Position numbers and translations under genes: made by a program. Shown here in pieces: positions 27,001 through 35,088 of a DNA stretch of 64,000 nucleotides. Position 1 is the first letter of the stretch. Each line of letters opens with the position of its first letter. Below the pieces are notes generated by a model, which worked only from the letters and a program-made list of their open reading frames with translations, was not told the DNA's origin and made no database searches. The DNA lies in contig NZ_JAEKJB010000011.1 in the NCBI RefSeq assembly GCF_016785095.1, forward strand, positions 1-64,000. The letters run 5' to 3'. Origin of the DNA: Alloalcanivorax marinus. GTDB lineage: Bacteria; Pseudomonadota; Gammaproteobacteria; Pseudomonadales; Alcanivoracaceae.

Positions 27001-27078
27001 CTGTAGGAGCGGCTTCAGCCGCGAAAGCTGCGCCTGGGCAGCGGCACGGCCCGATCGCGGCTGAAGCCGCTCCTACAG
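27001..27078. repeat. REP-like palindromic repeat, copy 3
   Basis: CTGTAGGAGCGGCTTCAGCC at the left and its complement ending in CTCCTACAG at the right form a 78-base inverted element with a 33-base middle. It lies between the convergent lpxR-like and gamma-carbonic-anhydrase genes and shares the core GGCTTCAGCC / GGCTGAAGCC with copy 1. Confidence 0.82.
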
Positions 27079-27090
27079 CGGCCACCGACG

Positions 27091-27621
27091 TCAGGGGTTC
27101 AGATACTGGTCCTTGAGCTTCACGTAGTTGCCGGCCACATAGGGCAGAAAGCGCACTTCCTGCTCGGTGAGCTCGCGCACCGGCCGAGCCGGGCGGCCCC
27201 GATACAGCCAGCCGGATTGCAGCCGCTTGCCCGGGCTCACCAGGCTGCCGGCGGCCAGCATCACGTCGCTCTCCACCACGGCGCCGTCCATGATCATGGT
27301 CTGCATGCCGATCATCACCCGGTCGCCCACGGTGCAGCCGTGCAGCATGGCCTGATGGCCGATGGTCACGTCGGCGCCGATCTCCAGCGGGAAGCCACCC
27401 GGATTGAACTCGGAAGCGTGTGTGATGTGCAGCACCGCGTTATCCTGGATGCTGGTGCGCGCGCCCACGCGGATGCGGTGCATGTCGCCGCGCACCACGG
27501 CTCCCGGCCACAGTGAGCAGTCGTCGCCCAGTGTCACGTCACCGATCACGGTGGCGGCCGGGTCCACGTAGACCCGCTCGCCGAGGTCCGGTGCCTTGTC
27601 TTCGAAGGGGCGAATCCCCAT
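27091..27621 (-). CDS. Gamma-class carbonic anhydrase family protein
   Basis: A 176-residue left-handed beta-helix protein built of hexapeptide repeats (VIGDVTLGDDCSLWPG, VRGDMHRIRVGARTSIQ, and so on) and closed by a C-terminal helix. Three metal-binding histidines are visible in VLHITHA and TIGHQAMLHGC. It is close to YrdA/PaaY-type members, of which some are carbonic anhydrases and others have uncertain activity. It is divergent from prlC with 47 bases between. Confidence 0.88.
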   Translation of the reverse strand: MGIRPFEDKAPDLGERVYVDPAATVIGDVTLGDDCSLWPGAVVRGDMHRIRVGARTSIQDNAVLHITHASEFNPGGFPLEIGADVTIGHQAMLHGCTVGDRVMIGMQTMIMDGAVVESDVMLAAGSLVSPGKRLQSGWLYRGRPARPVRELTEQEVRFLPYVAGNYVKLKDQYLNP

Positions 27622-27668
27622 TTCGATACTCCTGAAGTTGCGTTTACCCGTTTATACCGAGAGGTCCC

Positions 27669-29705
27669 ATGAGCCACAATCCGTTGATCGATTATCCGGA
27701 TCTGCCGCCGTTTTCCGAGATTCGCCCCGAGCACGTCAAGCCGGCGGTGGAAACCCTGGTGGAGGCCGGTCGCGAACGCATCCGCCAGGTGCTGGCCAAG
27801 GGCGACTTCAGCTACCGCGCCCTGGAGCAGACCCTGGCCGAGGAGGATGATCGGCTGAGCAAGGCGTTCGGGCCGGTGGGGCACCTCAATGCCGTGGCCC
27901 AGAACGAGGCCCTGCGCGAAGCCTACAACGCCTGCCTGCCGCTGCTCAGCGAGTACGGCACCGAGGTGGGCCAGAACGCGGAACTGTTCGCCGCCTACCA
28001 GGCGCTGCGCGAAAGCGAGGAATTCCAGCGCCTCGACCCCGCCCGGCAAAAGGACATCGACAACACCCTGCGTGATTTCCGGCTGTCCGGCGTGGCGTTG
28101 TCCGGTGGGCAGAAAAAGCAGTACATGGAGAACGCCAAGCGCCTCTCCGAGCTCACCACCCGCTATGAGAACAACCTGTTGGACGCCACCCAGGCGTGGA
28201 AGAAGCACATCACCGATGAAAGCGAGCTGGACGGCGTGCCGGAAACTGCCCTGGCCGGCGCCGCCGACCGCGCCCGCGCCGAGGGCCTGGAGCAAGGCTG
28301 GCTGCTGACCCTGGACGTGCCGGTGTTCCTGGCGGTGATGAGCCACGCCCGCAACCGCGCCCTGCGCGAGGAAATGTACCGGGCCTTCACCACGCGAGCC
28401 TCCGACCAGGGCCCCCAGGCCGGTGAGTACGACAACGCCGCCATCATGGATGAGATCCTCAAGCTGCGTCATGAGCAGGCCAACCTGCTCGGTTTCGCCA
28501 ACTACGCCGAGGAATCCCTGGCCACCAAGATGGCCCGGGACGTGGACGAGGTGATGGGCTTCCTGCACGACCTGGCGCGCCGCTCCAAGCCCCAGGCGGA
28601 AAAGGAACTGGCGGAGCTGAAGGCGTTCGCCGCTGAGCAGGGCGCCGACGATCTGCAACCCTGGGATCTGGGCTTTTGGAGCGAGCGGCTCCGCGAGGCC
28701 CGCTACGACCTCTCCGAGGAGGCGTTGCGGCCCTGGTTCCCGGCGGAAACCGTGATCGACGGCATGTTCCAGGTGGTCGGCAAGCTGTTCGGCATTCGCT
28801 TCCGCTCCCGGGACGACGTGGACACCTGGCACCCGGACGTGCGCTTCTACGAACTGGTGGACGATGACGGCACCGTGCGCGCCGCCTTCTACCTGGATAT
28901 GTACGCGCGCACCGGCAAGCGCGGCGGCGCCTGGATGGACGACGCGCGCATCCGCCGGCGCCGGCTGGACGGCGCCCTGCAGACCCCGGTGGCCTACCTG
29001 ACCTGCAACTTCGCGCCGCCGGCCGGCGGCAAGCCCGGCCTGCTCACCCATGATGAGGTGGTGACCCTGTTCCACGAGTTCGGCCACGGCCTGCACCACA
29101 TGCTCACCGAACAGGACGTGCCGGGCATCTCCGGTATCAACGGCGTGGCCTGGGACGCGGTGGAGCTGCCCAGCCAGTTCCTGGAAAACTGGTGCTGGAC
29201 CGAGGAGGGCCTGGCGCTGATCTCCGGTCACTACGAGACCGGCGAACCGCTGCCCAAGGACATGCTCGACAAGATGCTGGCGGCGAAAAATTTCCAGAGC
29301 GCCATGGGCATGATGCGGCAACTGGAATTCTCCCTGTTCGACATGCGGCTGCACGCCGAGTACCGGGAGGGGATGAGCATTCAGAAGGTGCTCGATGAAG
29401 TGCGCGAGGAGGTGTCGGTGGTCAAGCCGCCGGCGTTCAACCGCTTCCAGAACGGCTTCGCGCACATCTTCGCCGGTGGCTACGCGGCGGGCTATTACAG
29501 CTACAAATGGGCGGAGGTGCTGTCCTGCGACGCCTACTCCCGGTTCGAGGAAGAAGGGCCCTTCAACGCTGATACCGGCCGGGATTTCCGCGAGAAGATC
29601 CTGGCCCGGGGCGGCAGCCAGGAGCCCATGGAGTTGTTCGTGGCGTTCCGTGGCCGCGAACCCAGCGTCGAGCCGTTGCTGCGTCACAGCGGCATCGAAG
29701 GCTGA
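27669..29705 (+). CDS. prlC: Oligopeptidase A
   Basis: Cytosolic M3-family zinc metallopeptidase of 678 residues that degrades oligopeptides, including cleaved signal peptides. HEFGH at 469-473 is the zinc/catalytic motif, with the third ligand Glu about 25 residues on in NGVAWDAVELPSQF. The C-terminal substrate-binding Tyr/His region FAGGYAAGYYSYKWAEVLS is typical. Full length for the family. The following small zinc-ribbon gene, 8 bases downstream, is probably co-transcribed. Confidence 0.96.
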   Translation: MSHNPLIDYPDLPPFSEIRPEHVKPAVETLVEAGRERIRQVLAKGDFSYRALEQTLAEEDDRLSKAFGPVGHLNAVAQNEALREAYNACLPLLSEYGTEVGQNAELFAAYQALRESEEFQRLDPARQKDIDNTLRDFRLSGVALSGGQKKQYMENAKRLSELTTRYENNLLDATQAWKKHITDESELDGVPETALAGAADRARAEGLEQGWLLTLDVPVFLAVMSHARNRALREEMYRAFTTRASDQGPQAGEYDNAAIMDEILKLRHEQANLLGFANYAEESLATKMARDVDEVMGFLHDLARRSKPQAEKELAELKAFAAEQGADDLQPWDLGFWSERLREARYDLSEEALRPWFPAETVIDGMFQVVGKLFGIRFRSRDDVDTWHPDVRFYELVDDDGTVRAAFYLDMYARTGKRGGAWMDDARIRRRRLDGALQTPVAYLTCNFAPPAGGKPGLLTHDEVVTLFHEFGHGLHHMLTEQDVPGISGINGVAWDAVELPSQFLENWCWTEEGLALISGHYETGEPLPKDMLDKMLAAKNFQSAMGMMRQLEFSLFDMRLHAEYREGMSIQKVLDEVREEVSVVKPPAFNRFQNGFAHIFAGGYAAGYYSYKWAEVLSCDAYSRFEEEGPFNADTGRDFREKILARGGSQEPMELFVAFRGREPSVEPLLRHSGIEG

Positions 29706-29713
29706 GCCGCACC

Positions 29714-29911
29714 ATGAAACGTCAGTTCATCGCCGGCGCCGCCTGCCCGTCCTGCGGCGCCGTCGACCGTATTCAGCGCTGCAGCGAGGGCGACACCATC
29801 TGGATGGAATGCGTCGCCTGCGGCATGGTGCGCAATCTTGATGAGAAGCCGGCGGCCACCAACGCCAATGAACAGCCGGTGACCCTGCGAGGGCCGAAAA
29901 CACCGAACTAG
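29714..29911 (+). CDS. YheV-like zinc-ribbon protein (DUF2387)
   Basis: A 65-residue protein with CPSC at residues 10-13 and CVAC near 36-39, the two knuckles of a zinc ribbon, and the family feature IWMECVACGMVRNL. YheV/DUF2387 proteins are putative metal-binding proteins of unknown role. It lies 8 bases after prlC and 12 before the next ORF, so it is probably in the same transcript. Confidence 0.85.
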   Translation: MKRQFIAGAACPSCGAVDRIQRCSEGDTIWMECVACGMVRNLDEKPAATNANEQPVTLRGPKTPN

Positions 29912-29923
29912 GGAGGAAGGACG

Positions 29924-30199
29924 ATGACGCGACCCCGTGTCGATGACCCGCTGACCCTGCACCTGGGGCGCGAGGAACTGATCATCCGGCGGCGCTATGA
30001 GACGCTCAGTATCGTCAACGACTTCCTGATCGCCATCTGGTTTTTATTGGGCAGTGTTTTCTTTCTTTATCCGAGCCTGGAGAAGCCCGCGGCCTGGCTG
30101 TTCATCGTTGGCAGTTTCCAGTTCCTGATCCGGCCCACCCTGCGGCTGATCAGTCATATTCACCTGCAGCGGCTGCCGGAGAGCAGCTGGGAACGCTAG
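29924..30199 (+). CDS. YrhK-like small membrane protein
   Basis: A 91-residue protein with two transmembrane helices (about 31-50 and 56-74). The preceding stretch RRYETLSIVNDFLIAIWFLL matches the YrhK-domain pattern, and the C-terminal LRLISHIHLQRL is also typical. GGGAGGAAGG lies before the ATG. Function unknown; probably the last gene of the prlC transcript. Confidence 0.78.
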   Translation: MTRPRVDDPLTLHLGREELIIRRRYETLSIVNDFLIAIWFLLGSVFFLYPSLEKPAAWLFIVGSFQFLIRPTLRLISHIHLQRLPESSWER

Positions 30200-30235
30200 C
30201 GTCCTGGCCCGTGATCGCGGAGCGCCTGGCCGCGC

Positions 30236-31435
30236 CTACCGGATAAAACCGGTTTTCAGACCCGCCGTGGTGCGCGCCATTTCCCGGCGCAGCCAGGGCA
30301 CCCGGTCCATGGCCGGGAACAGCGTGTCGCGCAGGGCCGGCACCAGGCGGCCATGGGACTGGAACGCCGGTGTCAGCCAGCGGCTCATGCGCTGGTAAAA
30401 GCGGATCCCGCCCCGCCGGGCGCGGTGATAGCGGGCCCAGACCCCGGGCCAGTCACTGCTGGCCGCCACCGCCGCCGCCAGCTCACGGGCGTCCAGCAGC
30501 GCCATGTTGGCGCCCTGGCCCAGTTGCGGGCTCATGGCGTGGGCGGCATCGCCCAGAAAGCCCAGCCGCCCGGCGCCCCAGCGGCGCATGATCACATCCC
30601 GATAGGTAGCCACCAGCAGGTCCGAGGGCGCGCTCAACCCTTCCAGCACCGGCGCCAGCCGGGGCCAGATTCGCAACGCCTGTTCCCGCCAGGCATTGAA
30701 ATCCACCTCGCCGGCCCGCCAGCGTGTCAGTTCCGTGACCGGCAGGCTCCAGAAGAAGCTCACCAGATCCTGGTCCGGTGCCGCCGGCGAGCGCCCGGTG
30801 GGCAGCAGCCCGGCCATGGTGTGGGCGCCCTGGTAGCGCTGGCTGAGCCGGTCATGGTCCAGTTCCGCCACCATCGGCCGCATGGCCCAGATCGCGCCCC
30901 AGGGGTAGCGGCGGTCATAGCGCACCCAGGCCGGCGGGCGCAGCCGGCTGTGGCTGCCGTTGGCCACCAGCACCGCGTCGAAGGGGCGGCGCTCATGGTG
31001 CCCTTGCCGGTCCAGGTCCAGCCAGGCGCGGTCGTCGACGGGGGCCACGGCGAGCACCCGGGTGCCGGTGAGCCGCTCGTGGGGTTGCGCCTGAAGCGCC
31101 TCGTCCAGGGTGTGGCAGAGGCTGGCCCGGTGCACGCCGAGGCCCTCCATGCCGGGGGCCAGGCTTTGGTAGTGGACCCGCATCACGGTGCGGCCTTCCG
31201 GGGTGTCACCGAACAGGCCGTGGATCGGCGCGCCACGTTCGCGGATCGGACCCGCCAGGCCCATTTCCGTGAGCACGGCCAGGCCCGACGGCTGCAACAG
31301 CAGGCCGGCGCCCACCGGCGCGGGCGCCGGGGCCTGCTCGATCAGGGTGACGCGGTGGCCTTGGCGGGCCAGGAGACAGGCGCTGGCCAGGCCGGCGGTG
31401 CCGGCGCCGACCACGGCGATGGTTTGCGGCTTCAT
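30236..31435 (-). CDS. FAD-dependent monooxygenase (PHBH/UbiH family)
   Basis: A 399-residue group A flavin monooxygenase. VVGAGTAGLASACLLARQGH at 8-27 is the FAD Rossmann motif, DAVLVANGSHSRLR is the DG-like region, and GRLGFLGDAAHAMSPQLGQG near residue 290 is the GD motif binding FAD ribityl. It would hydroxylate an aromatic or similar organic substrate using NAD(P)H and O2; no neighbour identifies which. The divergently placed yrhK-like gene ends 37 bases away, and a DUF4190-like gene lies 8 bases upstream on the same strand. Confidence 0.87.
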   Translation of the reverse strand: MKPQTIAVVGAGTAGLASACLLARQGHRVTLIEQAPAPAPVGAGLLLQPSGLAVLTEMGLAGPIRERGAPIHGLFGDTPEGRTVMRVHYQSLAPGMEGLGVHRASLCHTLDEALQAQPHERLTGTRVLAVAPVDDRAWLDLDRQGHHERRPFDAVLVANGSHSRLRPPAWVRYDRRYPWGAIWAMRPMVAELDHDRLSQRYQGAHTMAGLLPTGRSPAAPDQDLVSFFWSLPVTELTRWRAGEVDFNAWREQALRIWPRLAPVLEGLSAPSDLLVATYRDVIMRRWGAGRLGFLGDAAHAMSPQLGQGANMALLDARELAAAVAASSDWPGVWARYHRARRGGIRFYQRMSRWLTPAFQSHGRLVPALRDTLFPAMDRVPWLRREMARTTAGLKTGFIR

Positions 31436-31442
31436 GGCGGCG

Positions 31443-32063
31443 TCAGTGCGGGGACCAGCTCATCTGGCTCAGTGAATACACGAAGAACCCGGCGCCGATC
31501 AGCGCCAGCACCATCAGCACCGTGGCGATGATGCCCAGCACCAGCCCGGCGGTGGTCTGGCCACGGCCCTCGGGGTCCATCTCGCCCCGGTTCATTGCGC
31601 CCAGATCCCGTGCCGCCAGGATCCAGGCCACGGTGCCGATCGGCGCGAACACCAGCATCCCCAGCAACCCCATGACCAGCACGGCGGTGCCCCGGTGCGG
31701 GCGCAGGGCGGTGTTGGTGGCGGCGGCGTGCGCCGTGGTGGTTGGCACCGGCGCCGCCGGACGCTCCACGAACGCCGCCGCCAGCATCAGGCCGGTCACC
31801 GAGACGCCCAGCACGAAGTGCACCGAGGACACCAGAAGGCCGTACATGTCCCAGCTGAAGGAGCCGCTGCCGGCCAGATCCATCAGCACGGTCATGGTGA
31901 AGACGATGAACACCGACTGCAGCAGCATCAGAATGCAGGCGATGATCACCAGCATCGCGGCCTTGGGCGCCCGTTTGTGGAAGACGATGCCCAGCACGAT
32001 GCCCACCAGCGCGGGGATCACCAGGGGCAGGATGGCCGTTAGGCTGGAAAGCAGGGAGGACAT
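31443..32063 (-). CDS. DUF4190-like multi-pass membrane protein
   Basis: A 206-residue inner-membrane protein. Three N-terminal helices (about 10-29, 35-60, 78-98) are followed by an Ala/Pro/Thr-rich linker and a C-terminal pair of helices around LGLLGMLVFAPIGTVAWILA and TAGLVLGIIATVLMVLALIG, with ARDLGAMNRGEMDPEGR between. That is the DUF4190 layout. Function is unknown. It is 8 bases upstream of the FAD monooxygenase gene and may be co-transcribed with it. Confidence 0.72.
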   Translation of the reverse strand: MSSLLSSLTAILPLVIPALVGIVLGIVFHKRAPKAAMLVIIACILMLLQSVFIVFTMTVLMDLAGSGSFSWDMYGLLVSSVHFVLGVSVTGLMLAAAFVERPAAPVPTTTAHAAATNTALRPHRGTAVLVMGLLGMLVFAPIGTVAWILAARDLGAMNRGEMDPEGRGQTTAGLVLGIIATVLMVLALIGAGFFVYSLSQMSWSPH

Positions 32064-32155
32064 GGCGTGAATCTCCTTGGCGGCTGAATCGCGGAAACAT
32101 ACCGGTCCCCATGGCGGTTGTCATGGAAGACCGCCACGGAATTCATAAACAAACC

Positions 32156-32184
32156 ATAAAAAAGCCCCGCCGGAGCGGGGCTTT
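32156..32184 (-). terminator. Rho-independent terminator of fpr
   Basis: AAAGCCCCGC at 32161-32170 pairs with GCGGGGCTTT at 32175-32184; reading the minus strand, the stem is followed by six T. It ends the fpr transcript. Confidence 0.88.
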
Positions 32185-32201
32185 GGAGTGACGGCAACGA
32201 A

Positions 32202-32231
32202 GTAGCAACAACAAACGTAGCAACAACAAAC
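32202..32231. repeat. Perfect 15-base tandem duplication
   Basis: GTAGCAACAACAAAC occurs twice head to tail, at 32202-32216 and 32217-32231, between the fpr stop codon and its terminator. Probably a slippage product in the 3' untranslated region. Confidence 0.8.
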
Positions 32232-32251
32232 TGGAGAAAACAGCGCAAGGC

Positions 32252-33028
32252 TTACTTTTCGACGAAAGCGCGCTCGATCACGTATTCGTGCATCTTGCCG
32301 CCTCGGGACTCCTGGAAGCCCCAGTCGTCGAGAATGGCGGTGAGGTCCTTGAGCATGGCCGGGCTGCCGCACAGCATGAAGCGGTCCTCGTCCAGATTCG
32401 GTTTCGGCAGGTTAAGATCCTCATAGATCTTGCCGGACGTCATCAGGTCGGTGAGCCGGCCCTTGTTGCGGTAGGGCTCGCGGGTCACCGTGGGGTAATA
32501 CAGCAACTGGTCGCGGATGATCTCGCCGAAGAATTCGTTGTTCGGCAGCTCCTGCTCGATGATGTCCTTGTAGGCCAGCTCCGAGGTATAGCGCACCCCG
32601 TGGGTGAGGATCACCTGATCGAATTTCTCGTAGATCTCCGGGTCCTTGATGATGCTCATGAACGGCGCCAGGCCGGTGCCGGTGGACAGCAGCCACAGGC
32701 GCTTGCCGGGCAGAAGATGATCTGCCACCAGGGTGCCGGTGGGCTTGCGGCTCACGTAGATCTTGTCGCCGGGCTGGATCTTCTGCAGCTGGGAGGTGAG
32801 CGGGCCGTCCGGCACCTTGATGCTGAAGAACTCCAGCTCTTCCTCATAGTTGGCGCTGGCGATGGAGTAGGCGCGCAGCAACGGGCGACCGCCGTCCTGC
32901 TCCAGGCCGATCATGGTGAAGTGGCCGTTCTTGAACCGGAAACCCGGGTCACGGCTGGTGGTGAAGCTGAACAGCGTGTCATTCCAATGGTGCACGCTGG
33001 TGACGGTTTCAGTATTCAAATTTGACAT
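32252..33028 (-). CDS. fpr: Ferredoxin--NADP reductase
   Basis: A 258-residue FAD flavoenzyme that moves electrons between NADP(H) and ferredoxin/flavodoxin and is important in oxidative stress. The FAD domain has RAYSIASANYEEE (RxYS motif), the NADP domain has STGTGLAPFMSII and MLCGSPAMLKDL, and the protein ends ...ERAFVEK, as bacterial class I (subclass IA-like) reductases do. It is divergent from a LysR gene that matches FinR, the known activator of fpr in Pseudomonas. Confidence 0.95.
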   Translation of the reverse strand: MSNLNTETVTSVHHWNDTLFSFTTSRDPGFRFKNGHFTMIGLEQDGGRPLLRAYSIASANYEEELEFFSIKVPDGPLTSQLQKIQPGDKIYVSRKPTGTLVADHLLPGKRLWLLSTGTGLAPFMSIIKDPEIYEKFDQVILTHGVRYTSELAYKDIIEQELPNNEFFGEIIRDQLLYYPTVTREPYRNKGRLTDLMTSGKIYEDLNLPKPNLDEDRFMLCGSPAMLKDLTAILDDWGFQESRGGKMHEYVIERAFVEK

Positions 33029-33086
33029 AAGCTAATACGCTTTTATTCCGAAATCTCCAGTTGGCGAGAATGTAACCACTTCATGG

Positions 33087-33114
33087 ATATCGGTAAAATG
33101 GGTAATTCCGATAT
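33087..33114. promoter_or_regulatory. Probable FinR-type LysR binding site
   Basis: ATATCGG at 33087-33093 and CCGATAT at 33108-33114 form a perfect 7-base dyad with a 14-base spacer in the 149-base fpr/LysR intergenic region. A related TTCCGAAAT lies closer to fpr, near 33048, and another CGATATC at 33131-33137. The layout fits a LysR recognition and activation site pair. Confidence 0.6.
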
Positions 33115-33177
33115 TTCATATTGACAGCATCGATATCTAAATGTCAATGGTTCTCATTCATATGAACGGTGATCGCC

Positions 33178-34068
33178 ATGCGCTACACCCTGCGCCAACT
33201 GGAAGTCTTCCTCGCCACCGCCCATTACGAGAATGTGAGCCGGGCGGCGGCCCAATTGAACATGTCCCAATCCGCCGCGTCGGGGGCGCTCAAGGAGCTG
33301 GAATCCCAGTTCGAGGTGAAACTGTTCGAGCGCGCCGGCAAGCGGTTGCGCCTGAATGAACTGGGACGTCAGCTCTGGCCCCGGGCGGAGGCCCTGATTG
33401 GACAGGCCCGGGAACTGGAAGCCGGCCTGTTGGCCCATCAGGAACTCGGGCAGCTCAAGGTGGGGGCCACCCTGACCATCGGCAACTATCTGGCGGTGAG
33501 CATCATGGCCCGCTATATGGCGGAACAGCCCGGCGCCCGGGTGCAACTGGAGGTGGCGAACACCAGCACCATTGTCGACCGAGTGCTGGGCTTCGATCTT
33601 GATCTGGGTCTGATCGAGGGTGAAATCAATCACCGCGATCTGGAATTACTGCCCTGGCGCGGTGACGACCTGGTGGTGTTCTGCTCGCCGGACCACCCGC
33701 TGGCGGCTCGGGGGCGCCTTGATGACCACGACCTGAAGGCGGCTACCTGGATCGTGCGCGAGCCCGGCTCCGGGACCCGCCAGACCTTCGAGCGCGGCAT
33801 GCACGGCATCCTGCCGGATCTGAATCTGTTGTTGGAGCTGGAGCACACCGAAGCGATCAAGCGGGCGGTGGAAACCGGCCTGGGCATCAGTTGCCTGTCC
33901 CGGGTGTCTCTGCGTGAAGCGTTCCGGCGCGGTTCCCTGGTGCCGCTGGCGGTGCCGCACCGGGACTTCAGCCGGGAGTTCTACTTCGTGCTGCACCGCG
34001 ATAAATACCGCAGCCCCGGGGTGGAGCGCTGGCTGGAATTGTGCCGGGCGTCGTCGGCGCCCGGCTAG
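33178..34068 (+). CDS. finR: LysR-family regulator, FinR-like
   Basis: A 296-residue LysR-type regulator. The winged helix-turn-helix lies at about 1-60 (LRQLEVFLATAHYENVSRAA, then MSQSAASGALKELE), and the periplasmic-binding-like effector domain at 90-290. Divergence from fpr is the hallmark of FinR, which activates fpr under superoxide stress and affects sulfur metabolism in pseudomonads. The assignment rests on that context plus length. ATG 33178 was chosen over a GTG three codons upstream. It converges with the RsiV-like gene, 2 bases apart. Confidence 0.82.
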   Translation: MRYTLRQLEVFLATAHYENVSRAAAQLNMSQSAASGALKELESQFEVKLFERAGKRLRLNELGRQLWPRAEALIGQARELEAGLLAHQELGQLKVGATLTIGNYLAVSIMARYMAEQPGARVQLEVANTSTIVDRVLGFDLDLGLIEGEINHRDLELLPWRGDDLVVFCSPDHPLAARGRLDDHDLKAATWIVREPGSGTRQTFERGMHGILPDLNLLLELEHTEAIKRAVETGLGISCLSRVSLREAFRRGSLVPLAVPHRDFSREFYFVLHRDKYRSPGVERWLELCRASSAPG

Positions 34069-34070
34069 CG

Positions 34071-34988
34071 CTAGAGGGGGCGGTAGCGGGCCCGGATCAC
34101 TCCTTCCAGATCCTCCCAGGGGAGGGTGAATTCCGGCTGCCCCATGGAATAGGGCGCGATGCTGTAGACGTCGTAATGCAGGACCACGCCTGCCCGGGTG
34201 AGGCGGAAAGCGTCGGTTTGCTGGAACGGCCAGTCTTCCTGGAAGGTGCCGTCATCGGTGGGCGCTTCCTGCTCGAGCCACTGGCCGTGGGCCCGGCGGG
34301 CCGCTTCCCAGAAGGCGTCTTCCTGGCCGGCCTCGATCAGATTGCCCAGGGAGACCGGGCCATTGCTGGCCAGATCCCAGTTCAGCCATTGGGTGATGGG
34401 CATGCCGTGGGCGCCACCGGTGAACTCATAGCTGTTGATCGCCACGGTCACCAGGGTCCGCCAGCGGCCTATTTGTTTGGTGTTGCCGGATAACTCCCAG
34501 CCCTGACCGCCCTCGCCGGCGGTGCCGGCGGCGGTTGCCAGGAACTGCTCGGCGGCGGCCTCCAGGCTGTCCGGCGTGGCCGGGTCCTCGCTGTTGACCA
34601 CCAACTGCGACGCCAGACGTTCGCGGATCGCCTGATTGAGCGCCGGCTGGCCGTCATAGAGCTCAAGCCGCGCATCGAACACCGGGCACTGGTCGCCCTC
34701 GCAGCCGTCCGGGCGCCGCTCCAGGGTTTCGGTATGGTGGGTCAGCTTTTCCGGGACCGGGCTACCGTTGCTCTGGTCCGCATCGTCCTGGCCCGCGTTA
34801 GTATCGTGATTTCCGTCGGACCCGCCGTCCGGGGCGCCGGTGGCCGGTTGCTCCGCCTGATCGGTGGCCGCGGGCCGTTCCGGTTTGGCGGAGGTGGCGT
34901 CGTTGCTATTGTCGCAGGCGGCCAGTGACAGCGTCAGGGCCGCCAGCGCGGAGATCACGAAGGGCGATTGCCCGGGCAGGCGCGGCAT
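34071..34988 (-). CDS. RsiV-like (DUF3298/DUF4163) lipoprotein
   Basis: A 305-residue lipoprotein: signal ISALAALTLSLAAC with lipobox LAAC, then a long acidic, Asp/Gly/Asn-rich linker of about 60 residues. The C-terminal part has the DUF3298/RsiV pattern (YEFTGGAHGMPITQWLNWDL, ISLGNLIEAGQ-like VSLGNLIEAGQ, FTLPWEDLEGVI). These domains occur in envelope proteins of unknown role and in lysozyme-sensing anti-sigma factors, but no sigma gene is nearby. Start 34988 has GGGA upstream; an ATG at 35009 is less likely. Confidence 0.78.
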   Translation of the reverse strand: MPRLPGQSPFVISALAALTLSLAACDNSNDATSAKPERPAATDQAEQPATGAPDGGSDGNHDTNAGQDDADQSNGSPVPEKLTHHTETLERRPDGCEGDQCPVFDARLELYDGQPALNQAIRERLASQLVVNSEDPATPDSLEAAAEQFLATAAGTAGEGGQGWELSGNTKQIGRWRTLVTVAINSYEFTGGAHGMPITQWLNWDLASNGPVSLGNLIEAGQEDAFWEAARRAHGQWLEQEAPTDDGTFQEDWPFQQTDAFRLTRAGVVLHYDVYSIAPYSMGQPEFTLPWEDLEGVIRARYRPL

Positions 34989-35011
34989 GGGAAGTCCCGT
35001 TGGTTCCATGG

Positions 35012-35039
35012 AAAAAAGCGGCGCGGTCGCAACCGCGCC
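35012..35039 (-). terminator. Rho-independent terminator of the sulfatase gene
   Basis: GGCGCGG (35020-35026) pairs with CCGCGCC (35033-35039); on the minus strand six T follow (35012-35017). It separates the sulfatase-like gene from the RsiV-like gene downstream. Confidence 0.85.
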
Positions 35040-35088
35040 GTAATGCGGGAGCATGCCCTGATTGCCGGTCGCCGGGCAAGTGGCCGGG

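Noticed and set aside
30200..30235. Possible fourth REP copy (GATCGCGG...CCGCGCCTAC)
   Set aside because: Only one degenerate arm is present; too short to assign.
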